Below are positions 1 to 9,403 of a stretch of 64,000 nt of DNA, piece by piece (positions within the stretch are counted from its first letter, which is position 1; every line of letters starts with the position of its first letter). Made by a program: the position numbers and the translations under genes. Source of the DNA: Microbacterium suwonense (lineage in GTDB: Bacteria > Actinomycetota > Actinomycetes > Actinomycetales > Microbacteriaceae); assembly GCF_030296555.1 (NCBI RefSeq), contig NZ_AP027728.1, forward strand, positions 2,108,001 through 2,172,000, in the 5' to 3' direction. The notes below the pieces were generated by a model. The model saw only the letters and a program-made list of their open reading frames with translations. It did not search any database and was not told the origin of the DNA.

Positions 1-109
1 GCTTGACCATCGTCTCGCTGGAGCTCTCCAGCATCTCCTGGCTCTCCAGCAGAAGTTCGATCTGGCGATCAGCGGTCTCCGCATCCAGCTGAATGCCCTC
101 ACCTGCCAT
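1..109 (-). CDS. Hypothetical protein, N-terminal fragment
   Basis: Only the first 36 codons are inside the window; the gene runs off the left edge. The ATG at 109 is preceded by a GGGGGA ribosome binding site. The visible part is acidic and helical-looking (start MAGEGIQLDAETADRQ), with a run of Glu, Leu and Ser. This would fit the start of a small helical ESX-type or WXG-like protein, but the fragment is too short to assign. A perfect palindrome of the kind found before other units of this locus lies about 60 bp upstream, so it probably begins its own transcription unit and belongs to the same regulon. Confidence 0.6.
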   Translation of the reverse strand, partial: MAGEGIQLDAETADRQIELLLESQEMLESSSETMVK

Positions 110-169
110 TACCGTCCCCCTTCGAAGTTCTTGCCCGCGACGATACTAGTCCGCGGCCTTTCGGGCCCT

Positions 170-191
170 CCATGGGGAGAGATCCCCATGG
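170..191. promoter_or_regulatory. Palindromic operator-like site 1
   Basis: Perfect inverted repeat with arms ccatgggga and tccccatgg around the 4-nt spacer gaga. It lies about 61 bp upstream of the ATG at 109. It is the best-conserved member of a family of similar sites found before other transcription units in this locus. That it binds a regulator is inferred from position and symmetry. Confidence 0.6.
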
Positions 192-215
192 ATCCGGGTG
201 CGCACACCCGCATCG

Positions 216-1011
216 TCACCGGGTCGCGCAGGTCACCACGCCCTCGCTGGTGACCTTCAGCGCGAGAGGCTGCTCGTCGGCCGGGATCTCCTGGCCGTTG
301 ACGAGGTCTCTCATGGCCTCATCGGACAGATCCGAGTCGTGCAGCTGCTGCCCCATGCAGTCGATGAACGCCGGCTCATCGTCGTAGTCCGTGACACCGG
401 CGCTCTGGAGCTCGGCGAGGTAGGCCTGACCGATCTCCTCGGCAGAGGGCCTCCCTCGGAGTCGCCGGGAGCGGAGGGAGCCGAGGGCTGCTCGCTGGTG
501 ATCGAGGTGGGAAAGCCCGATGGGAACTCGTTGGAGACCGCGCTGACGACGTTCACCACTGAGACGATGATGAACACGGTGACCCCGATCACACCCCCAC
601 GATCGACAGGACGATGCCCGTGATCGAGGGCCACTTGATCGTGTTCTTCTTGAAGACCGCGATCAAGGACACCACGAAGCCGGCCAGCAGCACCAGCAGG
701 CCGATGACGAACGTGATCGCCATCGGGATGCACGCCAGAATCGTGCCGAGCACAGCCAGGCCCAGTCCGATGTACCCCAACGTCGGGGTCAGCCTCGGGC
801 CCGAGGGCGCCGGCGCAGCCTGCTGCGGATAGCCCGCGGCGGGCGACTGCGCGCCGGGCTGAGCTGAGCCGGACTGAACGGACGGATCCGCGGCCTGGGC
901 CGAGGCGCTTGCGGCGGCTTGACCGGGCGCGTAGTTGTCCGTCCACTGCGTGCCGTCCCACCAGCGCTGTCGTCCGGAGCCATCGTCGTACCACCCAGCC
1001 GGAGTGCTCAT
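216..1011 (-). CDS. DUF2510 membrane protein (two frame breaks)
   Basis: Restored length is about 265 residues. The N-terminus (MSTPAGWYDDGSGRQRWWDG) is a DUF2510 motif, a short Trp-rich module common at the N-terminus of actinobacterial membrane proteins. A Pro/Ala/Gln-rich linker follows, then about three hydrophobic segments and an acidic extracytoplasmic tail with two cysteines. The start at 1011 is preceded by AGGAGGAT, so the longer reading from 1053 is unlikely. The frame breaks at the C run 594-598 and again near 447-450; adding one base at each place gives a continuous protein ending at the TGA at 216. It follows the FHA/winged-helix gene on the same strand. Its function is unknown; a membrane accessory of the secretion locus is a guess. 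Confidence 0.7.
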
Positions 1012-1117
1012 CCGTATCCTCCTCGTCGTATCGCCTGCGCGCCGAAAGCGCACAGCCCCCTGACGCGAATCGCGTCCCTACGTGTATATCAGCCGCGCCG
1101 GAGCGGAACCCGGGATG

Positions 1118-1885
1118 TCACCGGCTCGACGCCACCGCTGCGATGTCGTCCTGAGCGACGAATGCGTCCAGCAGCGGAAGGTCCTCGGTGGTGACGATCC
1201 GGGCGCCGATGGCGTGCTCGACCAGACGCGACCGCGATGACGCGAGGATCTCGCCGTCGGGGCGGCGCTCGAGACCGCGGATGCCGTGCCGCGCGAACTT
1301 GCCGCACAGGCTGTCGACCCGGCGCCCGAGCTTCTCGATCGACCAGCCCAGCCGAGCGGCCACCTCATCCAGTGCCGGCAGCTGCACGGATCCCCCGTCG
1401 CCGTGACGCAGCATCGGCTCGGCGAGGGCGGTGAGCAGGATCCGCTGCATCGGCGAAAGCAGCTCCGCCACGCCGTCCGCGCCGGCAGCGCGACTCCAGG
1501 AAGCGGACACTTGGTAATAGGGCGTGTCCGCCGTCAGCGAGAACTCGTACGTGGTCTCGCCGGCGGTGAACATCACCGTCGTCGCGCCGAACACCAGCGG
1601 CATCGAGGCCCCCGGGGCGAGCCATGACTGCGCCAGGCCGTCGGCCGACGCGACAGATGCGGTCAGCCCCGAGCCGACGTTGGCCAGCCACCAGATCCCG
1701 TCGCGCTCCGCGATCTCGAGGAATCGCCGGTGCACGTAGGGATTGTCGTCGATGGACAGATCGGCACCGCGGCCGATGACGAACGATGTCCCTGCCGGGA
1801 TGAGTTCACGCTGCGCACCGAATTCGAGCAGTAGCGCGGTGCTCTGCGCCGGTTCCGGTGTGCCCTGCTTCTGGATCTCGGGCAT
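1118..1885 (-). CDS. FHA domain protein with C-terminal winged-helix-like domain (copy 1)
   Basis: 255 residues. An N-terminal forkhead-associated fold (GRGADLSIDDNPYVHRRFLEI, then a NVGSGL stretch) should bind phosphothreonine peptides, although the usual SRxH and TNG residues are not all present. The C-terminal about 100 residues (LTALAEPML, then AARLGWSIEKLGRRVDSLC) look like a winged helix. Two paralogues with the same architecture follow the kinases at 10117 and 44091. The ATG at 1885 lies 2 nt after the stop of the upstream gene, so the two are probably co-translated. A phosphorylation-dependent transcription or adaptor role is inferred from the domains. This copy is the only one not next to a kinase. 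Confidence 0.8.
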   Translation of the reverse strand: MPEIQKQGTPEPAQSTALLLEFGAQRELIPAGTSFVIGRGADLSIDDNPYVHRRFLEIAERDGIWWLANVGSGLTASVASADGLAQSWLAPGASMPLVFGATTVMFTAGETTYEFSLTADTPYYQVSASWSRAAGADGVAELLSPMQRILLTALAEPMLRHGDGGSVQLPALDEVAARLGWSIEKLGRRVDSLCGKFARHGIRGLERRPDGEILASSRSRLVEHAIGARIVTTEDLPLLDAFVAQDDIAAVASSR

Positions 1886-1887
1886 GT

Positions 1888-2748
1888 TCACGCCGCGTGA
1901 CGCGGCCAGGCACCGCCGGGGAACGCCATCGTCGAGCCGAGGCTGTTGGTGACCTCCATCATGAAGTCGGACGCAGCCTGATTGGCGGTGAGGATGATGT
2001 TCACCAGACCGATGACATCGGTGATGAAGGAGACGACCTCGGCGATGATCGTCGCGACGCCACCGGGCGCCCCGAAGACCGAGACGATCTCGGCGATGCC
2101 GAGCCCGACTCCGACCGCGGTCGTGATCGCCGCGATCGAGAACGACACCCAGAAGTCGACGATCGCATCGGCGAAGGTGTTCAGCTGCTCGTCGATCATC
2201 ACGCACTTGTCGTAGAGATCCTCGGCGGCGGGCTGTTGAAGCTCCACGCGCGCCTGGTACGCATCGTGCGCCTCACCGGTCCAGTGACCGGTGCTGGGCA
2301 GCGACGACGGGATGATCGTCGAGGTGGCCTGCGTCGCCGGTGCGCCGACGCTCTCCACCCAGCTCAGTCCCGTCTGGCGCAGCGTGGTCGGGCTTCCCAC
2401 ATAGGCGAAGATCTCGGCGGTCTTCTGGATCGCCTCGTTGACCTTCTCGAACATCTTCTGGATCAGCTGGTTGATCCTGTCGATGATGTCGCCGATCAGC
2501 GGGATATGGCTGGCCAGCTCGAGAATCCCGTTGATCAGACCCACCACGGAGCTCGCCCCGTCGACGAACTCCTGGAACTTCGACTTCGACTTCGAGACGT
2601 CGCCGGCGTTGTCGCGTCCGCTGCCGGACGAACCGCGCGGGTGGCTGGTGGGAGTCGAGCCGTTGCGGTGGAACGCGCTGGGCGGACGATTGGGTGACCC
2701 CGTGTGGGGTGCATGCGGTACGCCGGGGATCCTGGGCCGTATTGCCAT
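1888..2748 (-). CDS. WXG-like helical protein, probable T7SS substrate
   Basis: 286 residues. A disordered Pro/Ser/Arg-rich N-terminus is followed by amphipathic helices (QEFVDGASSVVGLINGILEL), a central helical hairpin with a W-T-G turn (TGHWTGEAHDAYQ) and a long hydrophobic Gly/Ala/Ile segment near the C-terminus. The W-x-G turn between helices is the hallmark of WXG100 proteins, but this protein is much longer than the usual 100 residues, as in the PPE/Esp-like or LXG-like substrates. It lies between an EspC-like coiled-coil gene and an FHA gene, all on the same strand. No catalytic motif is seen. Assignment as a secreted substrate is inferred from fold and context. Confidence 0.65.
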   Translation of the reverse strand: MAIRPRIPGVPHAPHTGSPNRPPSAFHRNGSTPTSHPRGSSGSGRDNAGDVSKSKSKFQEFVDGASSVVGLINGILELASHIPLIGDIIDRINQLIQKMFEKVNEAIQKTAEIFAYVGSPTTLRQTGLSWVESVGAPATQATSTIIPSSLPSTGHWTGEAHDAYQARVELQQPAAEDLYDKCVMIDEQLNTFADAIVDFWVSFSIAAITTAVGVGLGIAEIVSVFGAPGGVATIIAEVVSFITDVIGLVNIILTANQAASDFMMEVTNSLGSTMAFPGGAWPRHAA

Positions 2749-2781
2749 GATGACGTCTTCTTCCAGTCGAGAGTTCTGTGA

Positions 2782-4502
2782 TCAGCTGCTGAGCCGGGTC
2801 TGCCAGGCGGGTGCCGATGCGGGAGGAACGGTTTCCCTGGCGTCGTCGACCACCGGCGACCCGGCGCCGGTGTCCGCGGTATCGGGCTGAGTAGCGGGCT
2901 GCGGTTGGGCGTCGACTCCGTCGACGGGCGCTTCCGGCTCGGTCGCGGGCGAACCGGCATCGGTCACCGCACTGGGCTGGCCGTCTGCACCGGGCTGGCC
3001 ATCCGCGCCGGGCTGACCATCCGCGCCGGGCTGGGTCTCCGGCGTCTGGCCTTCCGGCATCGGCTGCGACTCGGGGTCCGGAGCGGTGTCCACCCCGGAG
3101 TCGCCGCCCGCATCGCCGTCGACGCTCGGGTCGGGTGCCAGCTCGGGACCGTCTCCTTCGGCGATGCCATCTACCGGCTCGTCGACGCTGCCGGGGTCGG
3201 CCGCACCGTCGGTGCCATCGTGATCCAGACCAGCGGCCTCATGGTGCAGATCCGCTGCCTTGTCACGCAGGTCCGCTGCCTTGTCGCGCAGCTCTGCGGC
3301 GTCTTCACGCGCATCCGTCATCTCCTCGAAAGCCCCGTCCCGCTGGGCCTCGAGCTCCTCGACCTGGGCACGGATCTCGGCGGCCTCGGCGCGCTGAGCC
3401 GCAGCGTCGACGCGCAGCGCCGATGCCTCTGTGCGGCTCTGCAGTGCACCTGTGGGGTCGCCGGCCGCATCCTGCTGCGCGGCCTTCAGATCCAGCTCTG
3501 TCGCGCGGCGCTCCAGATCCGTCGCACTCCGATCCAGATCGGCGGCGCGATCCTCGAGCTCGTCGATCTGCTTCTCGATGGCCTCGACCTGCTCCTGCGC
3601 CTTGTCCGCATGCTGATCGGCCTGGTCGGCCTGCTTGTCGAGTGCGTCCGCCCGGGCGTCGAGCTGATCCGCCTGCGCATCCGCCCGTGCCCTCTCGGCA
3701 TCGTCCAGGCTGCCGTCGACGTCGCCATCGACCTCGCCGTCGACGCGCGGTTCCTCCACGACGCCGCCACCACCATCGACGCTGCCGACGCTGCCACCGC
3801 CTCCACCGGCGCCGCCACCGCCACCGCCGCCGCCACCGCCGCCGCCACCGCCACCGCTGGGCTGCTGGTAGTCGCCGCCGACGTCCTTCGTCTGCTTGTG
3901 CGCGGATTCCTGATCGGTCTCGTCATAGGCATCCGCTGTCAGACGGAGCGAGTCGGCGAAGCCGGCGTGCGCCTCAGGTGCGGTGCCCAGCAGCTGGACC
4001 ATCGTCGCCTGGAAGGTCTTGTAGGCGCTCGCCGCCTGCCCCCGATGAACGAGAAGGCAGACGTCTCGATGTCCAGACCTGCGGCAGCGGACTCGATGCT
4101 GCTGTAAGAGCTCTCCGCCGCGTCCCACAGGCGTGCATCCTTGCGCAGGTAGGAGGTCTTGACGTCGACCTCGCCCTCGGGACCGAACATCGATGGCGCC
4201 GGCTGCGGCGGGGGCGGGGGAAGCAGCGATGCGGCCTGGGCGTCCGGAAGCGGCGCCGGGTCGGCCTGCTGCACGCCGCCGTTATTGCTCAGTCCGCCGC
4301 TGAACGGGTGGCCGAGCAGGTCGTTGCCCGCGCCGATGATCTCATCGATCGGCGTCGCCGCGTCGACACCCGCCTTGACCACCCCGAGGAGGTCGCCGTC
4401 GAGCAGCGCCTTGCCGCCGTCGATGATCTCATCCACCGGATTGACAGCGTCGACGAGCTTGCTGCCCGCACTCTTCACGTCGTCCCAACTGGGCCAGCCC
4501 AT
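2782..4502 (-). CDS. EspC-like coiled-coil protein with poly-Gly and acidic tail (frame break)
   Basis: About 573 residues once restored. The frame breaks at the C run 4039-4043; one added base joins the N-terminal part (MGWPSWDDVKSAGSKLVDAV) to the rest. Order of parts: a helical region with two PxDEII(D/G) repeats, a Pro-rich linker, a helical domain ending in TADAYDETD that resembles the EspC/DUF2580 type VII target family, a run of about 20 glycines, about 200 residues of charged Ala/Asp/Arg/Leu coiled coil, and an acidic Pro/Gly tail with three GADGQP repeats. The ATG at 4502 follows the YbaB-like gene by 16 bp. It is probably a secreted or envelope-spanning structural substrate; the function is inferred. 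Confidence 0.65.
2974..3027. repeat. 18-bp in-frame tandem repeat, three units
   Basis: Three units of the pattern gggctggccatccgcgcc (the first differs at a few bases) encode GADGQP repeats in the acidic tail of the EspC-like protein. The unit length is a multiple of three, so copy number can change without breaking the frame. Confidence 0.8.
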
Positions 4503-4518
4503 ATCTCTACTCCCTGCC

Positions 4519-5268
4519 TCAGCGGATGGCGCCCATGCGGCGCATCAGCTCACTGGGGTTGTGCCCGATCTTGACAAGCTGCTCGATCGCCGGGAAACCC
4601 TCGTACTTGTTCTCTCGTTCGCGTGCGGCCATGGCCATCACGCCGTTCATCGCGCTCACGATCTCGCGCTCGATGACACTGTCGTTCGTGTTCCTGACCC
4701 ACCGCTCGTCCAGGTTCACCGCGGTGATGGTGTCGCCCTCGCGCGTGACCGTGACCGTCTTGGACGAGTTCACGCCGTCCCGAACCTGACGGGCGCGCTG
4801 TGCCCGATGCGCAAGGAAGTCCTGCTGCTCGGCATCCGCCGCGTCGTACATCTCGCGCAGTTTCTCGCGGCCCTCGACACCCCACTCCGAGCTCGGGTCG
4901 CCGAGGCGCACGGGCGCCGGCCTGGGCGCGGACACGTCTGCCGTCTCGACCGCCTCGTCGGCGTTCTCTGCATAGGACTTCATCCACTGCCCGATGCGCT
5001 GCTCCAGCGCGCTCTGGTAGCAGGTGCTGACGACGAGACCGAGCGTCTCCTCGCCGATCTTGTCGCGCCAGTCCTCGTCCAGTGTCAGCGCCTCGACGGC
5101 GCCGTTGCTGGCAAGGGTGAGCTTGACGGACTTCTTCTCGTCCTCCACCGTGACCGACGTCATCGCCTCGGATGCTGATGACAGCGCCTGCAGCTCGCGC
5201 TGCAGCTCCGCCGCAGTCTCCTGCAGCTCCGCCATCAGCCGATTGGCATCCGCCATGTCCATACTCAC
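4519..5268 (-). CDS. Tandem YbaB/EbfC-like protein
   Basis: 249 residues. An N-terminal heptad-like helix (residues about 5-35) leads into a YbaB/EbfC-like fold (about 38-105; KLTLASNGAVEALTLDE then a helix). A second similar fold follows in about 165-225 (VTVTREGDTITAVNLDERWV). YbaB proteins are small nucleoid-associated dimers, and single-domain relatives are common in actinobacterial ESX loci; two in one chain would form an internal dimer. It is the first gene of a unit that continues into the EspC-like, WXG-like and FHA genes. An operator-like palindrome lies 61 bp upstream of the start. DNA binding or a chaperone role is inferred. Confidence 0.75.
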   Translation of the reverse strand: MSMDMADANRLMAELQETAAELQRELQALSSASEAMTSVTVEDEKKSVKLTLASNGAVEALTLDEDWRDKIGEETLGLVVSTCYQSALEQRIGQWMKSYAENADEAVETADVSAPRPAPVRLGDPSSEWGVEGREKLREMYDAADAEQQDFLAHRAQRARQVRDGVNSSKTVTVTREGDTITAVNLDERWVRNTNDSVIEREIVSAMNGVMAMAARERENKYEGFPAIEQLVKIGHNPSELMRRMGAIR

Positions 5269-5330
5269 GATGGGCCCCCTCTGTCCTGAACCGATGAGGC
5301 AATCCTACGGAGCGGTCCGAACTCGCCATA

Positions 5331-5344
5331 GGGGAGGACTCCCC
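5331..5344. promoter_or_regulatory. Palindromic operator-like site 2
   Basis: GGGGA and TCCCC arms around a 4-nt spacer (ggac), with partial flanking symmetry (cata before, catg after). It lies about 61 bp upstream of the ATG at 5268, in the gap between the mycosin gene and the YbaB-like gene. It has the same architecture and distance as site 1. Confidence 0.55.
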
Positions 5345-5375
5345 ATGCCGGCACGCTCCAGGGCGCCGGCGCGGC

Positions 5376-6653
5376 TCAGCCCAGCCTGCGCCGGGCTCGG
5401 CCGCGAGCGAGAAGGAGCATGATCACGGATGCCGTCGCACCGGCGCCCAGTGTCCAGCCGACGATCGCGCGTGCGGGATCGAGCGGATCGGCGGCGGGCC
5501 GGACGTCGATCGTGCGGTTCTCGGGCGGGGCGGGGGCCGGGGCGGGATGCGCCGGGGAAGCCGGACCGGGCAGCGTGCCGTCGTCGATGAGGGCGAGTGC
5601 CTCCAGCGGACGCACTTCGCCCCACCCGACGGTGTCGCTGCGGTGCGCCGGTGAGACGCGCATCGCAGACTGCGTCAGCCGGAAGGCCCACTCGTCGGGT
5701 GTCTCGTCCGGGAAGCGTGCCGCGACGAGCGCCGCCGCGCCTGAGACCACGGCGGTGGCGTAGCTGGACGATGCGGAGTCGCCGTTGAAGACGCAGTCAC
5801 CGCCGGAGATGTAGGCGGAGGGCATCGACTGCCCGGGAGCGGCGATGTCGACGTGTGCGCCCGAGAAGGACGAATCCGGATCCCACGCGCCGTCGCGCAG
5901 CACTCCCGCAACGGCGAGCGCGCCGTCGAGCTCTCCGGGATAGAAGTGGGCTGGGTCGGGAAGATTCGCATCCGCGGTCTTGCGGTTGCCGGCACTGGCG
6001 ACGACGAGCGACCCCTGCGCACGCGCGTAGGCGACGGCGCTGCGGTACTGGTCGACGGACTGGGAGTCGGAGAGCGAGACGTTGATGATCTGCGCGCCGT
6101 GCTCGGCCGCCCACCGGATGCCCGCGGCCACGGAGGTGGCCGACGGGCCCTCGAGATCGCGCGAGGACTGCCCGTCCTCCGGGGCGGACTCGAACGCGCG
6201 GACGGGCATGATCCTCGCCTCGGGGGCGATGCCGACCACGCCCGATCCTTCGACCTGACGCGCGGCGATGAGGCCGGCGATCGCGGTGCCGTGCCCGAAG
6301 AGGTCGTCGTCCGGCCGGGCGGACCCGTCGCCGAACGTGGTGTGCCCCGGCACCAGCGCGTCGGTCAGGTGGACATTGCCTGCTTCGACACCGGAATCCA
6401 CCACCGCGACAGTCACGCCGCGTCCGCGGCTGAGCAGCCAGGCCTCCTGGAGCCCCAGTCGGCGAACCAGGTAGCTGGCACCCGGAGTGAGGATGCGCTG
6501 ACCCGGCGTGCACTGCGTGGCGGCGTCGACCACGGGGCTGGACGCCGTGCCGATCCGAACCGGATCGGCTGTGGTCGCACCCGCTGCGCCGGGGGCTCCC
6601 AGACCGAGCATCGCGACGATGCCGAGGGCAGCCGCGACACCGCGCCAGCGCAT
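5376..6653 (-). CDS. mycP: Mycosin, T7SS-associated subtilisin-like protease
   Basis: 425 residues. An N-terminal signal sequence (about residues 5-25) is followed by a subtilase domain with the catalytic triad Asp86 (AVVDSG), His121 (GHGTAIAG) and Ser297 (SSSYATAVVSG), and the oxyanion Asn223 (ASAGN). The usual GTS before the serine is replaced by SSS. A Pro-rich linker and a C-terminal membrane helix (GWTLGAGATASVIMLLLA) followed by Arg residues anchor it outside the membrane. Length and layout match MycP, the membrane protease that stabilises ESX complexes. The ATG overlaps the eccB stop (TGATG), so the two are translationally coupled. Confidence 0.92.
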   Translation of the reverse strand: MRWRGVAAALGIVAMLGLGAPGAAGATTADPVRIGTASSPVVDAATQCTPGQRILTPGASYLVRRLGLQEAWLLSRGRGVTVAVVDSGVEAGNVHLTDALVPGHTTFGDGSARPDDDLFGHGTAIAGLIAARQVEGSGVVGIAPEARIMPVRAFESAPEDGQSSRDLEGPSATSVAAGIRWAAEHGAQIINVSLSDSQSVDQYRSAVAYARAQGSLVVASAGNRKTADANLPDPAHFYPGELDGALAVAGVLRDGAWDPDSSFSGAHVDIAAPGQSMPSAYISGGDCVFNGDSASSSYATAVVSGAAALVAARFPDETPDEWAFRLTQSAMRVSPAHRSDTVGWGEVRPLEALALIDDGTLPGPASPAHPAPAPAPPENRTIDVRPAADPLDPARAIVGWTLGAGATASVIMLLLARGRARRRLG

Positions 6654-7968
6654 CACTCCTCCTGCCCCGGCGCCGTCCTCTGCGCGATCGCCCGGCTGAG
6701 CGTCGGCCCCTGCTCGAGAAGCTGCGTCCACGACGACGGAACCGTCACGGATTCGCCGGTCGTGTAGCCGAGCAGCTTGAGGTCCTCGGCCGACGAGATC
6801 GGGAAGTACACTCCCGCCTCCGAGATGAACCCGTAGGTGGAGCCCTCACCCGTGCTCTTCGAGGTGACGGCCACCCCTGCGCCGGGCGTTACCTGGGTTC
6901 CAGAGCCGAGGTCTCCTGGAGTGGAGGCCACCGACACCACTGGTCCGTCGGCGGCCGGCTTCATCTGCAGGCACGCCGCGGAGGGATCCTCGGTAGGCAC
7001 CGGCACCTGGGCGGGCCAGTCATCCGGCAGTGCCGAGGAGTTCACGTCCCGCAGGTTCGTCGCCTCGGCGACGGTCATGATCACCGGGTCGATGCCGACG
7101 TATGCGGTCAGAAGGGTGCGGGCGAAGGGCGTGGCCGGGACGAGCCTGCCGTTGCCGTCGACGATGTACTCGGCGACGGTCTGCCCGTCCACCTGGGTCT
7201 GCACGGCCTGGCCGACGATGAGGCCTGCGGCGCCGGCATCCGATCCCAGTTCGCTGCCGAGGTTCACCGCCAGCGGCGTACCCGGGGTGACCAGGTTGAG
7301 CCAGAGGGCGGAGACCGTGGGGACGGACTGCACATCGTCGATCCCCAGGAACACGCTGGCGACCACAGCCACGTTGCCGGCCTCGACCGCATACCGACGC
7401 GCTCCTCGATGAACCAGTAGTCGCCGTCGTCATCCTTCACGAGGGCCGCCTGGTCGTGAGGCCCAGACGGATCGCCGAGCAGACGGGTGGTGAACTCCAG
7501 CGGACGGCCGGCGGCGACGCAGCTCAGCCACGCGCCGTCGTACTGCCGGTCGGGCGCGGGAAGGTAGTCGGGGGCGCCGTCGATGCCGACAGGCGATGGA
7601 TCGCGGGTGATGCCGTCGAGCTTGCCCGCCGGCACGGAGGTGATCTTCGCGGAGCCGACCAGCAGCCGTGCGCTCGCCAGGTTCTTGACCGGGTAGAGGG
7701 TGTCGTTCAGTGCGACGTATCGCGCGCCCTCACCCTGCACGACGATGATCGAGCCGTCGCCCCAGTCCTTCGGCAGGCTGCCGGTGAATGTTCCGATCAG
7801 CAATGAGACGATCACCGTCAGGATGCCGAGCGCGACGCTGACGACGACGCCTCTGAGCGGCTTGCCCGGTGGCAGCTCGCGCCCGCCGGGCGCGCCGCTG
7901 GTGAACGCTGTCTGGAGACGACGGCGGTTGAAGGCCTGCGCCTGAAGCAGCTCGGATTTGGATGCCAT
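6653..7968 (-). CDS. eccB: T7SS core membrane protein EccB (frame break)
   Basis: About 438 residues after restoring one base near 7398-7406, where the sequence FIEE would continue into RRYAVEAGN. A cytoplasmic N-terminus (MASKSELLQAQAFNRRRLQT), conserved in EccB, precedes one membrane helix at about 39-61. A large extracytoplasmic domain follows with two cysteines (WLSC at 150 and AACLQ later) that would form the family's disulfide. EccB is a single-pass periplasmic-side component of ESX complexes. The gene starts 3 nt after eccD ends and overlaps mycP, giving the order eccD-eccB-mycP. The break is most likely a sequencing deletion, because both halves are well conserved. Confidence 0.88.
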
Positions 7969-7971
7969 GGG

Positions 7972-9321
7972 CTAGAACCAGCCCCCGGCGATGATGGCCA
8001 GCGGCAGCAAAAGCGCAATGGTCGCCCACTCGGCGAAGTCGGCGAAGCGGGTCATCCCCAGCCGCACCTTGGCGCTGAGCAGCACGACGACGATGACGCA
8101 GACTGCGGCGACCGCGAGTCCCACGACCAGACCGCCGATCCATTCCGGATGCGTGAGGATCGCCGCCACGACGCCCAGCACCACTCCGCACAGCACCCCC
8201 GACGCGACGGCCACGATGTCGAAGCGGGAGTACACCTGCCTGGTCCCCAGGAACATGCCGATGAACGTCACCGTGCACAGCAGCAGTCCCCACAGCCCCG
8301 AGGAGACCACCGGCACGGTGGCGACCAGCACGATCAGGCACAGCGATATCCGCAGCGCCACCTGGTACCGGTGAGCGCGGACGTAGAGCCTGGCGACCTC
8401 CTCCGGAGAGATGCGCGGGGGTGCGTCGTACACCTCGGAGTCGTCCCGTGCCGAGACCACGCGCAGCGGCACGGATGCCAGCGCCATCCACGGAGCACCG
8501 AGCCCGGCGATGCCGGCGACCGCCATCGCCGCAGCCAGCGTCGATGCGACCGGCGCATCGAGCCAGGCGATCACGGCGCCGATCGCCACCAGCGTGGCGC
8601 CGAGGGTGACGGGGATGAGCCCGTATTCCCGCTGCCGCTTGAGCGCCAGCATCGTGATCGTTCCGAACACGAGCATCCCGGCACTGCCGATGACCAGCGG
8701 CACACCCCATCCGTCGCCTCGGGGCATCACGGTGAAGCCGGCTGCGCCGGCATACACCGACGACACCAGTGCCAGCGCCATCGCAGCCTGTTGCGGTGCA
8801 CCCGTGCGATCCATCACCAGGGCGCAGATCAGCAGCACGACAGCCGCAGCGCCTGCGCCCGCGGCGGTGACGATGGAACCCGTGTCCGCCCACGCCCACA
8901 CCGCCGGGACAAGTCCGAGCAGCAGCAGGACGGATGCCACCACCGTCGCCGTCGTCACCGAGTTCTGCACCGACCACGCGGGAGCGTTCTCCTCTACGAC
9001 GTCGGCCACCGCCTCCACGAGGTCGTCATAGCGCTTCGACGTCGATGAGGTCGCACCCTGCTCGAGCACGAGGAAGTCACCGTCGTGCACGGACTGCGCC
9101 GCGAGGGTGCGGTCGGCGTCCAGCGCCGTTCCGTCGGCGCGCAGCAGGCGGAACCCCGCCGAGGCCGACATGCTGTCCAGCATGCGCAGGCGCCGGGTCA
9201 GTGACGGGAGGACCTCGGCGACCGGCACGCCGCCGGGCACACCCACGTCGATGCGCTCGGATTCCCACTGCACCGAGAGACGCATGAGCGACGGCACGAC
9301 AGCTGTCGTCTGAGGCGACAT
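7972..9321 (-). CDS. eccD: T7SS membrane channel protein EccD
   Basis: 449 residues. The N-terminal about 90 residues form a ubiquitin-like domain (RLSVQWESERIDVGVP, then DADRTLAAQSVHDGDFLVL), and about 11 hydrophobic segments follow to the C-terminus, the layout of EccD, the multi-pass pore-side component of ESX systems. The ATG at 9321 has GGGGGAT 5-6 nt upstream; a GTG at 9345 would add eight residues and is less likely. The 82-bp gap to the FHA gene holds no clear promoter, so eccD, eccB and mycP may be the distal part of the module A transcript. Confidence 0.9.
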   Translation of the reverse strand: MSPQTTAVVPSLMRLSVQWESERIDVGVPGGVPVAEVLPSLTRRLRMLDSMSASAGFRLLRADGTALDADRTLAAQSVHDGDFLVLEQGATSSTSKRYDDLVEAVADVVEENAPAWSVQNSVTTATVVASVLLLLGLVPAVWAWADTGSIVTAAGAGAAAVVLLICALVMDRTGAPQQAAMALALVSSVYAGAAGFTVMPRGDGWGVPLVIGSAGMLVFGTITMLALKRQREYGLIPVTLGATLVAIGAVIAWLDAPVASTLAAAMAVAGIAGLGAPWMALASVPLRVVSARDDSEVYDAPPRISPEEVARLYVRAHRYQVALRISLCLIVLVATVPVVSSGLWGLLLCTVTFIGMFLGTRQVYSRFDIVAVASGVLCGVVLGVVAAILTHPEWIGGLVVGLAVAAVCVIVVVLLSAKVRLGMTRFADFAEWATIALLLPLAIIAGGWF

Positions 9322-9403
9322 GGATCCCCCGCTTTCATTGAACACGCGCGCTTCACATTATCGCGCGACCGATCTGCCGGGCGTGCGCCGCACGCCGCTC
9401 CCG

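Noticed and set aside
170..191. Palindrome at 170-191 as a terminator for the DUF2510 gene
   Set aside because: It follows that gene's stop by 25 bp and could form a hairpin, but the same motif recurs before other starts at a fixed distance, so an operator is the better reading.
3135..4574. Plus-strand open frame of 479 codons opposite the EspC-like gene
   Set aside because: Dominated by Arg, Pro and His from the complement of Ala/Asp/Gly codons; no ribosome binding site and no domain.
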